A stretch of DNA of 64,000 bases, taken from assembly GCA_963801255.1 (NCBI GenBank), contig CAWDEC010000007.1, positions 199,306 through 263,305 of the forward strand, written 5' to 3'. A program made the translations under genes and the position numbers. This document shows positions 1 through 8,261 of the stretch, piece after piece. This DNA is from JAICXG01 sp963801255 (GTDB lineage: Bacteria > Verrucomicrobiota > Verrucomicrobiia > Chthoniobacterales > UBA10450). How positions within the stretch are numbered: the first letter of the stretch is position 1; every line of letters starts with the position of its first letter. The notes beneath the pieces were generated by a model, which saw nothing but the letters and a program-made list of their open reading frames with translations, ran no database searches and was not told the origin of the DNA.

Positions 1-283
1 GTGGACGGAGCCAACATCGCAGGGTCTGGGGGCAAGTCTTTGTCGTTCCGTCGGCTCGATGGTACTCGAGCAGTTCGATCCGATGACCCGGCGCTTGCAG
101 GACCGCGATGGAAATCTCAGCACCCGATACGCCGGTCACTTCGCTCGCCAACTCGCCAGTATGATGCGCGCGATGCGACAACTGAAAGCCCAGAACGCCC
201 TGCCAAAAAGCGAGCGAGCGGTCGAGGTCGGCCACCGTAATTCCGGTATGGTCGGCCGACCGGATGCGGAAGCCACCCTTCAT
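1..283 (-). CDS. Glyoxalase/VOC-fold protein, partial and frameshifted
   Basis: The reading starts at the ATG at 283 and gives an N-terminus with the vicinal-oxygen-chelate pattern: I-R-S-A-D-H-T-G-I-T-V-A-D-L-D-R-S-L-A-F-W, then LGF and a predicted strand ending in ELLEY. Such proteins are small metal-dependent lyases, isomerases or dioxygenases. After LEYHRADGTTKTCP the frame is lost. The expected continuation RPCDVGSVH, typical of the family, appears one frame over, and removing one base from the G5 run at 28-32 restores it. The gene runs off the left edge. Its ATG overlaps the RidA stop (ATGA), so it is the last visible gene of the lpxB operon. The substrate is unknown; the shift may be a sequencing error. 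Confidence 0.6.
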   Translation of the reverse strand, partial: MKGGFRIRSADHTGITVADLDRSLAFWQGVLGFQLSHRAHHTGELASEVTGVSGAEISIAVLQAPGHRIELLEYHRADGTTKTCPQTLRCWLRP

Positions 284-717
284 TTTGCCGTCTCGCCTAA
301 CAATGCAATCACCTTCAACTCAATCGCGATCGGCGTCGGCAATGCGCCCACTTCCACTGTCGTGCGGGTCGGATTTGGTTTGCCCGAGCCGGCAAAATAA
401 GAGGGATAGATGCGATTAAAAATGGGGAAGTCCCTTTGCATGTTCGTCAGGAAAACGGTGACATCGACAATATCGTTCCAGGACGCTCCGGCGTCCTCAA
501 GCACAAGGCGCACATTCTCGAAAACGGCGTGGCACTGCTTTTCAATCTCGTAGCTGACGACATTGCCCTCCGCGTCGAGCGTCACTCCGGGAATTTGTTT
601 GCTCCCGCGCACGCGCGGACCGATCCCGGAAAGAAACAACAGGTCGCCCACGCGCCTGGCATGAGGAAAGGCGCCGACCGGTTCCGCAGCACGCTGGCTT
701 TCAAAGGACTCGCTCAT
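280..717 (-). CDS. RidA/YjgF-family deaminase, probably 2-aminomuconate deaminase-like
   Basis: This is a 145-residue protein of the RidA/YER057c/UK114 family, trimeric enzymes that hydrolyse enamines or imines. The C-terminal signature RTTVEVGALPTPIAIELKVIA and the central DVTVFLTNM strand are clear. I chose the ATG at 717 because the conserved fold begins at once after MSESFESQRA; the upstream reading is arginine-rich and implausible. The gene starts 17 bases after the stop of an aminomuconate-semialdehyde-type dehydrogenase. In tryptophan and 2-nitrobenzoate degradation (NbaE/NbaF), that dehydrogenase is followed by a RidA-family 2-aminomuconate deaminase, so this role is inferred from context. 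A general RidA housekeeping role is the alternative. Confidence 0.8.
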   Translation of the reverse strand: MSESFESQRAAEPVGAFPHARRVGDLLFLSGIGPRVRGSKQIPGVTLDAEGNVVSYEIEKQCHAVFENVRLVLEDAGASWNDIVDVTVFLTNMQRDFPIFNRIYPSYFAGSGKPNPTRTTVEVGALPTPIAIELKVIALLGETAK

Positions 718-734
718 TGATTGGTTAAGCACCA

Positions 735-2192
735 CTACGTTCGGGCGATGCAGACATTCTTTGGCTCGGTGAAAAAACGAAGTGCTTCTTCGCCTCCTTC
801 GCGGCCGACGCCGCTTTGTTTCATCCCCCCAAAAGGCACTCGCAAATCGCGCACCAACCAGCAGTTTACCCAAACCGTGCCGGTGTGGATTTGTTCGGCA
901 ACGCGGTAGGCTCGGTTAAGGTTTTGCGTCCAGATGCTCGAGGAAAGGCCGTATTCGACATCGTTGGCATAACGAATGACTTCCTCCTCGCTTTCGAAAG
1001 GCGTGATGGTCACGACAGGACCGAAGATTTCTTCGCGGTTCACCCGGCAGGCGACGGGCAAACCGGTGATGACGGTTGGGGGGAAAAAATAACCGTCGCG
1101 ACAACGCTCGTTAGGCGGTTCCGGCACAATGCCGCCGACGGCAATCGCACCCCCTTCCTCCCGCGCCAGGTCGACGTAAAACTTCACCTTGTCGAGCTGT
1201 GTTTTTGAAACGATCGCACCCTGGTCAGTCGTCGGCTCGAGCGGGTCGCCCTGTTTCAACTGGCCGACCCTTTCGACAAAACTCCTAACGAATTCGTCGT
1301 ACTTTGGGCGCTCCACGAAAACGCGCGAACCGCAAAGGCAGACTTGACCCTGGTTGGCAAAGGATGAACGAACGCTCCCGGCGATAGCCGCTTCCAGATC
1401 GGCGTCGGCGAAAATGATGTTGGGATTTTTACCTCCCAGCTCGAGCGAAATTTTCTTGAATAAGGATGCGCCAGCTTCTGCAACTTTGCGTCCGGTCACT
1501 GTGCCACCGGTGAAAGAAATCGTGCCGATCCTGGGATGCGCCGTAATCGCCGCGCCAACGTTAGGTCCCGTTCCATGCACGATGTTGAGGACGCCCTTGG
1601 GCAAACCTGCCTCGCGGCAAATTTCGCAGAGCAAAAAAGCCGTCATCGGCGTCAATTCGCTCGGCTTGGCCACGGCGGTATTCCCGACCGCGATCGCAGG
1701 CGCGATTTTCCAGCTCAGCAAATAGAGCGGCAGATTCCACGGTGAGATGAGACCCACAATGCCGCGCGGCTGGCGCAGCGTGTAATTGAAGGCAATGCCA
1801 TCCATGACATGCGCCTCGTTTTCCGTGTGCAGGATCGCGGTGGCAAAGAAGCGGAAGTTGGAAGAGGCACGCGGGATGTCGAGCGAACGAGCAAGCGAAA
1901 GCGGTTTGCCGGTGTCGATGGATTCGGCGCGGGCGAACTTTTCCAGGTCGCGATCGATGAGATCGGCGATGCGCAGTAAAATGCGCGAACGATCCGCCGC
2001 CGGCGTGCGCGCCCAGGATGGGAACGCTTTTTCCGCCGCTGCCACCGCCAGCTCCACGTCCCGACTGTCGCTATCGGGGACTAACGAATAAGCGCGGCCG
2101 GTGGCGGGTTCGATATTTTCGAGATAGCTGCCACTACCAGGCCTAACGAACTCGCCATCAATAAAATTGTGAATCTGATCCAGCTCTGTCAT
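735..2192 (-). CDS. Aldehyde dehydrogenase, 2-aminomuconic/2-hydroxymuconic semialdehyde type
   Basis: A 485-residue NAD(P)-dependent aldehyde dehydrogenase of normal length. Visible catalytic elements are PWNLP (Asn153), the general base in ELGGKNP (Glu251) and the nucleophile in NQGQVCLCGSR (Cys285). The stretches FRFFATAILHTENEAH and VRDLRVPFGGMKQSGVGREGG resemble the ALDH8A1/aminomuconate-semialdehyde branch. The likely reaction is oxidation of 2-aminomuconate or 2-hydroxymuconate semialdehyde in a kynurenine or catechol meta-cleavage route. I used the ATG at 2192, preceded by GGAG, rather than the 14-residue upstream extension. It lies 11 bases after the dipeptidase and 17 before the RidA gene, so all three are probably co-transcribed. 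No dioxygenase or decarboxylase of the pathway is visible here. Confidence 0.85.
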   Translation of the reverse strand: MTELDQIHNFIDGEFVRPGSGSYLENIEPATGRAYSLVPDSDSRDVELAVAAAEKAFPSWARTPAADRSRILLRIADLIDRDLEKFARAESIDTGKPLSLARSLDIPRASSNFRFFATAILHTENEAHVMDGIAFNYTLRQPRGIVGLISPWNLPLYLLSWKIAPAIAVGNTAVAKPSELTPMTAFLLCEICREAGLPKGVLNIVHGTGPNVGAAITAHPRIGTISFTGGTVTGRKVAEAGASLFKKISLELGGKNPNIIFADADLEAAIAGSVRSSFANQGQVCLCGSRVFVERPKYDEFVRSFVERVGQLKQGDPLEPTTDQGAIVSKTQLDKVKFYVDLAREEGGAIAVGGIVPEPPNERCRDGYFFPPTVITGLPVACRVNREEIFGPVVTITPFESEEEVIRYANDVEYGLSSSIWTQNLNRAYRVAEQIHTGTVWVNCWLVRDLRVPFGGMKQSGVGREGGEEALRFFTEPKNVCIART

Positions 2193-2203
2193 GGCACTCC
2201 CCG

Positions 2204-3244
2204 CTATAATATCTGGCGTAAAACGCGCAGCCAATTGTCACGCAGAATTTTCTCCAGGTCTCCATTACTGAAGCCGCGCTCGATTAACTTCCGCGTCAGA
2301 TTGCGTGTGTGTCCGTGATGCGACAGATCGGACAGAAAATAAGGTCTGGCTAGTTTTGCTTCCAGCTCCGCGAGGCGCGCCGGGGGAATTTGCCGCCACA
2401 GGAACTGACAAAAATCGAAACCCAGCCCAATGCCGTCGATCCCAATCAGGCTGGCGACGTGCTCGATGTGATCGACATAGCGGTCGAGAGTAGCGTCTTC
2501 CTTTCTTGGACTAACGAGAATGGCGTTTATACCAATGACTCCACCGCGCGCGCCGATCATGCGAATTTGCTCATCGCTGATGTTGCGCTCGATGTCGTAA
2601 AAGTGCCGTGCGTTGGTATGAGAGACGATGAGCGGTCCGATCGTCAGGCTGCAAATTTCTTCGAAGCCCGCAGGGTTAATATGGGCGAGATCGATCAGGA
2701 GACCGAGCCGCTGGCATTCCGCGACCAGCTCGCGGCCAAAGTTCGTTAGGCCATGCGCCGGTGAGCCGCTGGGCGCGAAAATTCCGCCGGCAGCCGCCGC
2801 GTTCTCGCGCGCGTGCGTGAACGAAATCACGCGCAAGCCGAGTTCGTAGAAGATGCGCACGAGGTGGAGATCGTGGCCCAGCGGCTCGACTCCCTCCATG
2901 GTGAGAAGCAGAGCGATCTGCCGGTTGCGCCGCGCCTCCTCGATCTCAGAGAAGGAACGGCAAAATGCGAGCCGCGAGTTGGCTTTCAACTCTTCCTGAA
3001 GAAGCGCGATCTGATCGAGCGCCACGCGCAAACCATCGTTAGGCAAGTACTCATCATCGACATAAAGCGCGACGCCAAGCAAACCGATGTTGCCCGTCTC
3101 AAATTGCGGCAAAAAATCGGTGGAAATGATGTTGCGTCGTGAGCGCTGCAAGAAAAGTCCGAGCGGGAGATCGTAATGCATGTCGATAATCCCGCCCGCG
3201 TGGATACGCGCGACGCGCTCGTTGATTGAGTCGGCTGAGGTCAT
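2204..3244 (-). CDS. M19 family membrane-type dipeptidase
   Basis: A 346-residue zinc dipeptidase (renal dipeptidase family, TIM-barrel amidohydrolase fold). Zinc-ligand motifs are visible: DMHYDLP near residue 21, the bridging glutamate in TMEGVEPLG, and histidines in LIDLAHIN and IVSHTNAR. Family members hydrolyse dipeptides, some with a D-residue. There is no signal peptide, so it is probably cytoplasmic. Its ATG overlaps the lpxB stop (ATGA at 3241-3244), indicating translational coupling. Why a dipeptidase sits between lpxB and an aldehyde dehydrogenase is unclear; it may simply share a housekeeping operon. Confidence 0.88.
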   Translation of the reverse strand: MTSADSINERVARIHAGGIIDMHYDLPLGLFLQRSRRNIISTDFLPQFETGNIGLLGVALYVDDEYLPNDGLRVALDQIALLQEELKANSRLAFCRSFSEIEEARRNRQIALLLTMEGVEPLGHDLHLVRIFYELGLRVISFTHARENAAAAGGIFAPSGSPAHGLTNFGRELVAECQRLGLLIDLAHINPAGFEEICSLTIGPLIVSHTNARHFYDIERNISDEQIRMIGARGGVIGINAILVSPRKEDATLDRYVDHIEHVASLIGIDGIGLGFDFCQFLWRQIPPARLAELEAKLARPYFLSDLSHHGHTRNLTRKLIERGFSNGDLEKILRDNWLRVLRQIL

Positions 3245-4371
3245 CTCGTGAAGATGGTCTCGAGGATGGCGCGGGCCGCGACTTCGTTAGCCCCCCCCTG
3301 GCCGAGGCTGGCAATTACCTCGTCGAAAGCGGAAATCATTTGGGCACGGTGTCCCTGGTCATTGAGCAGCCGAATGACCGCATTCGCGATCGCCTGCGGC
3401 TGAGCATCCTGCTGGATGAATTCGGGAATAATTTCACGACCGGCGAGAACGTTAGGCATGCCGAGGTGTTTGACACGGATGAGCATTCTGCCAGCAAGAT
3501 AAGTTGGCAGCGCAACCTTGTAGACGAGAACAAATGGCAAGCGAAAGAAGGCTGCTTCCAGCGTTGCGGTGCCCGAGGCCACAACGCCGGCGGCGGCCCG
3601 CTGCATCGTTAGGGCTGCTTCTCCAATGGTAAGATCGATCTCGCCTAACGAATCGCCAGCTGGTTGGAGTGCCTCACGGATTTTCGCGGCCAACGCGTCG
3701 GTCGCGGCTGCGATCTCAAAACGCAACGCAGGCTGGGCGGTACGCAAACGGCGCATCACTTCGATCAGAATTGGCATGAGCTGCCGCACTTCGCGCGCGC
3801 GGCTCCCGGGGAAAAGACTAACGAGATTGGAATCGCGCTCCACCGCGGCTCGCTTCGCTTTCAGATCTTCGATCATCGGATGCCCGACAAAAATTGTGCG
3901 GAGCCCGGATTGTTTGTAGAGCTGAGCTTCGAAAGGGAAGATGCAAAGCATGAGGTCTAGCCAGCGCGCCATTTTCGGGATGCGCCCGCGATTCCAAGCC
4001 CAGACTTGCGGGCTGATGTAATAAACGACTCTCCCGCCTAACGAACCTTCGTGCAGTGTGCGCGCGAGTCGGAGATTGAACCCAGGGTAATCAATCAGGA
4101 CGACCGCATCGGGTTTGGCGACGGAGATTTCCTTCAATGTTTTGGCAAATTCGCGCCGAAAATAACCATAGTGCTTGATCACCTCCGATAAACCGACCAC
4201 CCCGGCTTCGGCACTCCAATCGAGAAACGACGGGCCGGCGACGGCTCGCATTCTCGGCCCGCCACGGCCGAAAAATTCCATCTCGGGCTGGAGCCGGCGC
4301 AGAGCTTCCATGAGCGCGGAACCGTGGTTGTCGCCACTGGTTTCGCCCGCCACGAAGTAAATGCGACTCAT
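3241..4371 (-). CDS. lpxB: Lipid-A-disaccharide synthase LpxB
   Basis: A 376-residue GT19 glycosyltransferase that joins UDP-2,3-diacylglucosamine and lipid X to form the lipid A disaccharide at the inner membrane. Diagnostic segments are VAGETSGDNHG near the N-terminus, YYISPQVWAWNRGRI, the FPGSR loop, and SGTATLEAA in the C-terminal nucleotide-binding half. The start at 4371 puts this N-terminal motif at residue 7; the longer reading to 4518 overlaps the upstream gene and lacks family similarity. Together with lpxC and lpxA at 32-34 kb it shows that this organism makes lipid A. It follows the oxidoreductase by 26 bases and overlaps the dipeptidase start. Confidence 0.96.
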   Translation of the reverse strand: MSRIYFVAGETSGDNHGSALMEALRRLQPEMEFFGRGGPRMRAVAGPSFLDWSAEAGVVGLSEVIKHYGYFRREFAKTLKEISVAKPDAVVLIDYPGFNLRLARTLHEGSLGGRVVYYISPQVWAWNRGRIPKMARWLDLMLCIFPFEAQLYKQSGLRTIFVGHPMIEDLKAKRAAVERDSNLVSLFPGSRAREVRQLMPILIEVMRRLRTAQPALRFEIAAATDALAAKIREALQPAGDSLGEIDLTIGEAALTMQRAAAGVVASGTATLEAAFFRLPFVLVYKVALPTYLAGRMLIRVKHLGMPNVLAGREIIPEFIQQDAQPQAIANAVIRLLNDQGHRAQMISAFDEVIASLGQGGANEVAARAILETIFTR

Positions 4372-4397
4372 GCTAGGGCGCGTTTCCAACTCGCGAC

Positions 4398-5336
4398 TTA
4401 ATTGGCAGGCGAGGCGCTCGCGTTCGTCTCGATTTGTTTGGTGATCTCCACTGCCAACTCGAGCGCGGCCGTCGCCTCGAAGCCCGACACTTTCGGCCGC
4501 AATCCGGTGCGCGCGCATTCAATAAATGAAAGCAGCTGGCGTTTGAGCGGTTCCTCCTTTTCGATCTCGACTGATGTGCGCTCGATACCGGTCGGACCCT
4601 TGCGATAAATCTCGCCACTTTGGTCTTGATAATCGAGCGAGAGATACGCGTCCTCCTGAAAGACCCGGATTTTGCGCATCCGCTCGGGACTGATGCGACT
4701 GGAGGTAATGTTCGCTACGCAGCCGTTTTCGAAGCGAATTCGCGCGTTGGCGATGTCTTCGCGCCGACTCAGCACCGGTACGCCGACGGCGTCGATCGAT
4801 TGCACCGGCGCCCTAACGAGATGCAAAATGATCTCAAGATCGTGGATCATGAGATCGAGCACGACACCGATGTCGGTGCTGCGATTGGGAAAGGGCGAGA
4901 GACGATGCGCTTCGATGAAACGCGGATGAGTGAGCCGTGCCTCGAGCGCGCTCAAAACCGGATTGAACCGCTCAACGTGACCGACCTGCAGAATAAGCTG
5001 ACGTTGCGCTGCGAGCTCGGCCAGCGAACTCGCTTCCTGGGCGTCCGTTGCGATCGGTTTCTCAATGAGAAGATGCTTTCCTTTTTCCAGAAGGGGCTGG
5101 GCAACGGAGAAGTGCGCGTTGGTCGGCGTAGCGATCGAGGCGGCGTCAATTAACTCGGCGAACTCTTCGAGCGACGCAGCTGCGTGCACCTGGTATTGGC
5201 TGGCGACCTGCGCAGCGTTCGCGGCATCAATGTCGTAGATGGCAGCGAATTCTGCCGCGTCCGTTTCGGCATAAAGCCGCGCGTGATTCTTTCCGATATG
5301 ACCGACGCCAACGACACCGACGCGTAGCTTCTTCAT
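4398..5336 (-). CDS. Gfo/Idh/MocA oxidoreductase, lipid-A-associated (GnnA-like?)
   Basis: A 312-residue NAD(P)-dependent sugar oxidoreductase. The N-terminal Rossmann motif VGVVGVGHIGKNH is followed by the conserved EKP of LLIEKPIAT, and the C-terminal substrate domain includes GVVLDLMIHDLEIILHL. It is the first gene of the run leading into lpxB. Members beside lpx genes include GnnA, which oxidises UDP-GlcNAc at C3 so that the partner aminotransferase GnnB can make the 3-amino sugar used in lipid A of Leptospira and Acidithiobacillus. No GnnB-like aminotransferase is visible here, so the GnnA role is an inference from position. The family assignment itself is firm. Confidence 0.85.
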   Translation of the reverse strand: MKKLRVGVVGVGHIGKNHARLYAETDAAEFAAIYDIDAANAAQVASQYQVHAAASLEEFAELIDAASIATPTNAHFSVAQPLLEKGKHLLIEKPIATDAQEASSLAELAAQRQLILQVGHVERFNPVLSALEARLTHPRFIEAHRLSPFPNRSTDIGVVLDLMIHDLEIILHLVRAPVQSIDAVGVPVLSRREDIANARIRFENGCVANITSSRISPERMRKIRVFQEDAYLSLDYQDQSGEIYRKGPTGIERTSVEIEKEEPLKRQLLSFIECARTGLRPKVSGFEATAALELAVEITKQIETNASASPAN

Positions 5337-5394
5337 AATAGCCCGCGATTAGAAATAACGAAGGACATGCTGCAAAGTGCCAGCGAACGGCAGT

Positions 5395-5985
5395 ATGAAT
5401 CAAACGCAAACCGAGTGGGATGAACTCTATCGTCGGCGCGAGACGCCTTGGGAGAAAGGCAAACCGCATCCAGCCCTGGGCGATTTTCTGGCGGAATACG
5501 GTTCACTCGCTGGTGAGATTTTTGTCCCGGGCTGCGGCTCGGGCCACGATGTGCGCGCCTTGAGCACGGCGGAGAATCACGTGCTTGGAATAGACATTGC
5601 GCCATCCGCGATCAGGAAGGCGGAGGCGCTACCTAAAGTGGCGCACGAAGAGTATCGTCTCGCCGATCTGTTTGACTTGCCTAACGAACTGGACGGCCGA
5701 TTTGATTGGATCTTCGAACATACCTGCTTTTGTGCGATCGAGCCGACGCGCCGTCGTGCGTATGTTGAGACGATCGTTAGGCTGCTCAAGCCTGGCGGCA
5801 AATTGCTTGCGATCTTTTTCATCAATCCAGATCATGACGAATCGGGCCCACCTTATCGTGTTAGCGCCGCGGAGCTGGAGGAGTTTTTTGGCCGAACGTT
5901 TGCTCTTGAGCGCGAATGGGTCCCGGCCAGCACGCATCCCGGTCGCGAGCAGCGCGAATTAATGCGCATCCTGAAGCGTCGCTAA
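5395..5985 (+). CDS. Thiopurine methyltransferase-family SAM methyltransferase
   Basis: A 196-residue class I methyltransferase of the TPMT/thiol methyltransferase type. The N-terminal WDELYRRRETPWEKGKPHPAL is characteristic of the family, followed by the SAM-binding VPGCGSGHDV and the acidic GIDIAPSAI. FDWIFEHTCFCAI is the usual catalytic-loop region. Such enzymes methylate small thiols, halides or metalloids; the substrate here is unknown. The ATG at 5395 was chosen because the WDELY motif follows within ten residues; a GTG at 5377 is possible. It is divergent from the lpxB operon, with a short intergenic region of about 58 bases. A dispersed octamer lies inside it (5679-5687, read as LPNEL). 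Confidence 0.88.
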   Translation: MNQTQTEWDELYRRRETPWEKGKPHPALGDFLAEYGSLAGEIFVPGCGSGHDVRALSTAENHVLGIDIAPSAIRKAEALPKVAHEEYRLADLFDLPNELDGRFDWIFEHTCFCAIEPTRRRAYVETIVRLLKPGGKLLAIFFINPDHDESGPPYRVSAAELEEFFGRTFALEREWVPASTHPGREQRELMRILKRR

Positions 5986-6016
5986 CATCCAGGCTGTGAT
6001 GAAGGCGTGTGCCTGG

Positions 6017-6967
6017 TTATAAGTCTTCTCCCTCAGGATCAGCATCACGCGACCTGAACCAGTCATAGGTCCGAGCGATCCCTTCACGGAGAGGGATTAT
6101 CGGTTGCCAGCCTAACGATTTGATTTTTGAGATGTCGAGGAGCTTGCGTGGGGTGCCGTCGGGCTTGCTGGAGTCCCAAGCCAACTCGCCTTTGAAACCC
6201 ACCACGTCACAGACCAGCTCCGCCAGTTCGCGTATGGTCAGATCGAGACCGGTGCCGACGTTGATGACTTCCGGGCTCTCGTAATTTTGCAGAAGGAACA
6301 GACAGGCCGCCGCTAAATCGTCCACGTGGAGAAATTCGCGACGCGGATTGCCTGAACCCCAGACGACGATCTCCTGCGCCCCGCTCTGTTTCGCCTCGTG
6401 CGCTTTGCGCAGAAGCGCAGCGAGAACGTGCGAGGTTGCGAGATCGAAATTGTCGTTCGGGCCGTAAAGATTTGTTGGCATGGCGGAGATGAAGTTCGCG
6501 CCATACTCGCGGGCATAGGATTGGCAGAGCTTGATCCCGGCAATCTTGGCAATGGCGTAGCCTTCGTTGGTCGGTTCGAGTGGACCGCCTAACAACGCGC
6601 CTTCCGGAATCGGCTGCGGCGCGAACTTCGGATAAATGCAGGAGCTGCCGAGAAAAAGCAGCTTGCGCACACCGTTTTGATGCGAGGCACGAATGACGTT
6701 GTTCTGGATTTCCAGGTTAGCGAGCAGAAATTCAACCGGTTCGTCGTTATTCGCTTTGATCCCGCCCACCCGGGCCGCGGCCAGGATGACGAATTTTGGT
6801 TTTTCCCGAGCGAAGAATTCGTCGACCGCACCGCGATTCCTCAGGTCGAGCTCGGCTCGCGTGCGGGTAAGCAGTTGCGTAAAACCGTCACTCGTCAAGC
6901 GGCGAAGAATCGCGCTTCCGACAAGGCCACGGTGGCCGGCCACGAATACCGAATCCTCTTTCTTCAT
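6017..6967 (-). CDS. fcl: GDP-L-fucose synthase
   Basis: A 316-residue extended short-chain dehydrogenase that epimerises and reduces GDP-4-keto-6-deoxymannose to GDP-L-fucose for surface polysaccharide. The NADP motif VAGHRGLVGSA lies at residues 9-19, and the catalytic Ser, Tyr and Lys are in GSSCIYP and GYAIAKIAG. The PTNLYGPNDNFD and RREFLHVDDLA segments are typical of Fcl/WcaG. The start at 6967 places the Rossmann motif at the N-terminus; upstream in-frame ATGs would add a charged tail. The usual partner GDP-mannose 4,6-dehydratase is not in the window. Confidence 0.95.
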   Translation of the reverse strand: MKKEDSVFVAGHRGLVGSAILRRLTSDGFTQLLTRTRAELDLRNRGAVDEFFAREKPKFVILAAARVGGIKANNDEPVEFLLANLEIQNNVIRASHQNGVRKLLFLGSSCIYPKFAPQPIPEGALLGGPLEPTNEGYAIAKIAGIKLCQSYAREYGANFISAMPTNLYGPNDNFDLATSHVLAALLRKAHEAKQSGAQEIVVWGSGNPRREFLHVDDLAAACLFLLQNYESPEVINVGTGLDLTIRELAELVCDVVGFKGELAWDSSKPDGTPRKLLDISKIKSLGWQPIIPLREGIARTYDWFRSRDADPEGEDL

Positions 6968-7300
6968 TTTTGCGCCTTCAGCTTCACCCTTCTCTTCTGA
7001 GCTTTTTTTCATTGGTCGGTCAATTCTCCCGCTCATGTTCACCAAGAATGGCCCCAACTAGGTCGCAAGCACCTTGTCCTTGGGCAGGGGTTAAAGCCAA
7101 TCCAGATGTGCGGCTCCAGGCAGAGACCCCGCTCATTGCCTGCGAGAAATATGCGCTCGATCCCTTTGTGCTTCGAAGGGAAACTCGAACTTATCCAGAC
7201 GGCCAAGTAATTCTCTTTCTATGAGATAGCCATAGCGCAGCCCGTTTTGTCGTGAATTTTGGCCTTGATTTTTTGGATCAAAAAAGAACACACTGGCGAA
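6968..7300. other. Divergent intergenic region, no gene seen
   Basis: This 333-base region separates fcl (minus) from a zinc-ribbon protein (plus). I see no credible coding sequence. A 7-bp inverted repeat with a 3-base loop (TTTTTTG, GAT, CAAAAAA; 7269-7285) lies just upstream of the plus-strand start. It could act as a weak hairpin or be a chance A/T run. No convincing -35/-10 pair could be assigned. Confidence 0.4.
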
Positions 7301-7729
7301 ATGAACCCGCCCGTATCCGACCAGAGCCAAACGTCTCGCCCGCTTCGGCGAAAACACTCTGGTCGTTTGCGCGCATACTCCGTTGCCTCTGCTCCACGAC
7401 CGAGTCGCAAGACACGGCGTTTCCGTTGTCGCAACTGCGGACAAAAAATCCAGGTCGAGCGCGCTCTTCGTCGCTCCGCTATCATCTGCCCAACCTGCCA
7501 GGAATTGGTCCCTGCGCCAAAGCTGGGACGCATTTGCCTCGAACTCTGCGGCGGCGTTATTCTTTTCCTCGGCGGCCTCGCCCTCGGCCATGTTTCGACT
7601 GACAAGCCGGTTGCTCCGACCAGCGCAGCGGCGGCGGTTTTGCCCGGCGGCAAAAGCCAACATGCCCCAACGAAATCCAAGCCGCCAAAGCCATCGTGGT
7701 TTACCAACAACCAGGATGGAAGACCCTAA
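7301..7729 (+). CDS. Zinc-ribbon membrane protein, unknown function
   Basis: A 142-residue protein I do not recognise as a named family. It has a basic N-terminus, a zinc ribbon with two CxxC knuckles (CRNCG and CPTC, about 20 residues apart), then one hydrophobic segment (LELCGGVILFLGGLALGHV) and a proline/lysine-rich tail. This order suggests a cytoplasmic zinc finger anchored in the inner membrane. The stop codon TAA lies inside a motif-like inverted repeat (7724-7741). The DUF3052 gene follows at once. The function cannot be inferred. Confidence 0.65.
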   Translation: MNPPVSDQSQTSRPLRRKHSGRLRAYSVASAPRPSRKTRRFRCRNCGQKIQVERALRRSAIICPTCQELVPAPKLGRICLELCGGVILFLGGLALGHVSTDKPVAPTSAAAAVLPGGKSQHAPTKSKPPKPSWFTNNQDGRP

Positions 7730-7741
7730 CCATTGTTAGGG
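7724..7741. repeat. Head-to-head variant pair of the dispersed motif (hairpin)
   Basis: CCCTAAC and GTTAGGG face each other across a 4-base spacer, making a perfect 7-bp stem. It contains the zinc-ribbon gene's TAA stop. There is no T-run after it, so it is not a classic terminator. It is the tightest inverted arrangement of the motif in this window, although both halves lack the usual CG. Confidence 0.6.
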
Positions 7742-7762
7742 CATGGCTTTTTGAGCGAGAGG

Positions 7763-8188
7763 GTGGCCGGATATTCTGAAAAATCGCTCGCGGAAAAGCT
7801 CGGCATCAAGAGCGGTTTCACCGTTGCACTGATCGATCCGCCGCTCGGATATCGCGGACTGCTGGAGCCGCTGCCGCTGGATGTTCGGTTCGGCGCGCTG
7901 GCGGATAAGCCAGAGGTGATCCATTACTTCGCCACCGAGGGGAAGCAATTCTCGAAACAGCTCCGGCACCTGCGCTCTGAGATGCGCGACGATGCCCTGC
8001 TTTGGGTTTCGTGGCCGAAGAAAAGCAGCGGTCGCCAGACGGACATGAGCGAAGATGTCGTGCGCGAGATCGCGCTCCCGCTCGGCCTGGTCGACACCAA
8101 GGTTTGCGCAGTCGATGAGATCTGGTCGGGGCTGCGGCTGGTCGTCCGGGTAAAGAATCGTCGGTCGGCAAAGGCAACATCCCGTTAG
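7763..8188 (+). CDS. DUF3052 family protein
   Basis: A 141-residue soluble protein. VAGYSEKSLAEKLGIKSGFTVALIDPPLGY is the family's N-terminal pattern, and the body ends in the conserved DEIWSGLRLVVRVKNRR. The biochemical role of DUF3052 proteins is not established. I favour the GTG at 7763 because family members begin with M-x-G-Y-S; in-frame TTG codons at 7733 and 7751 are alternatives. The TAG stop is part of CGTTAG, followed at once by GCCTAACGA. The gene lies 33 bases downstream of the zinc-ribbon gene and may share its transcript. Confidence 0.75.
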   Translation: MAGYSEKSLAEKLGIKSGFTVALIDPPLGYRGLLEPLPLDVRFGALADKPEVIHYFATEGKQFSKQLRHLRSEMRDDALLWVSWPKKSSGRQTDMSEDVVREIALPLGLVDTKVCAVDEIWSGLRLVVRVKNRRSAKATSR

Positions 8189-8196
8189 CCTAACGA
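8183..8196. repeat. Back-to-back motif pair at the DUF3052 stop codon
   Basis: CGTTAG, one base, then CTAACG form a near-continuous palindrome. The right half is a full GCCTAACGA. The left half provides the TAG stop of the DUF3052 gene. Confidence 0.65.
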
Positions 8197-8261
8197 ATCA
8201 CATCCGACAGCTCCATTTTGCGTTAGCTGTTCCAAAGCCGCTTATGCGGTGCATCGAAAAG

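Noticed and set aside
7133..7710. Minus-strand readings opposite the zinc-ribbon gene
   Set aside because: They have biased, low-complexity composition and no family pattern. The plus-strand frame has CxxC knuckles and a membrane segment.
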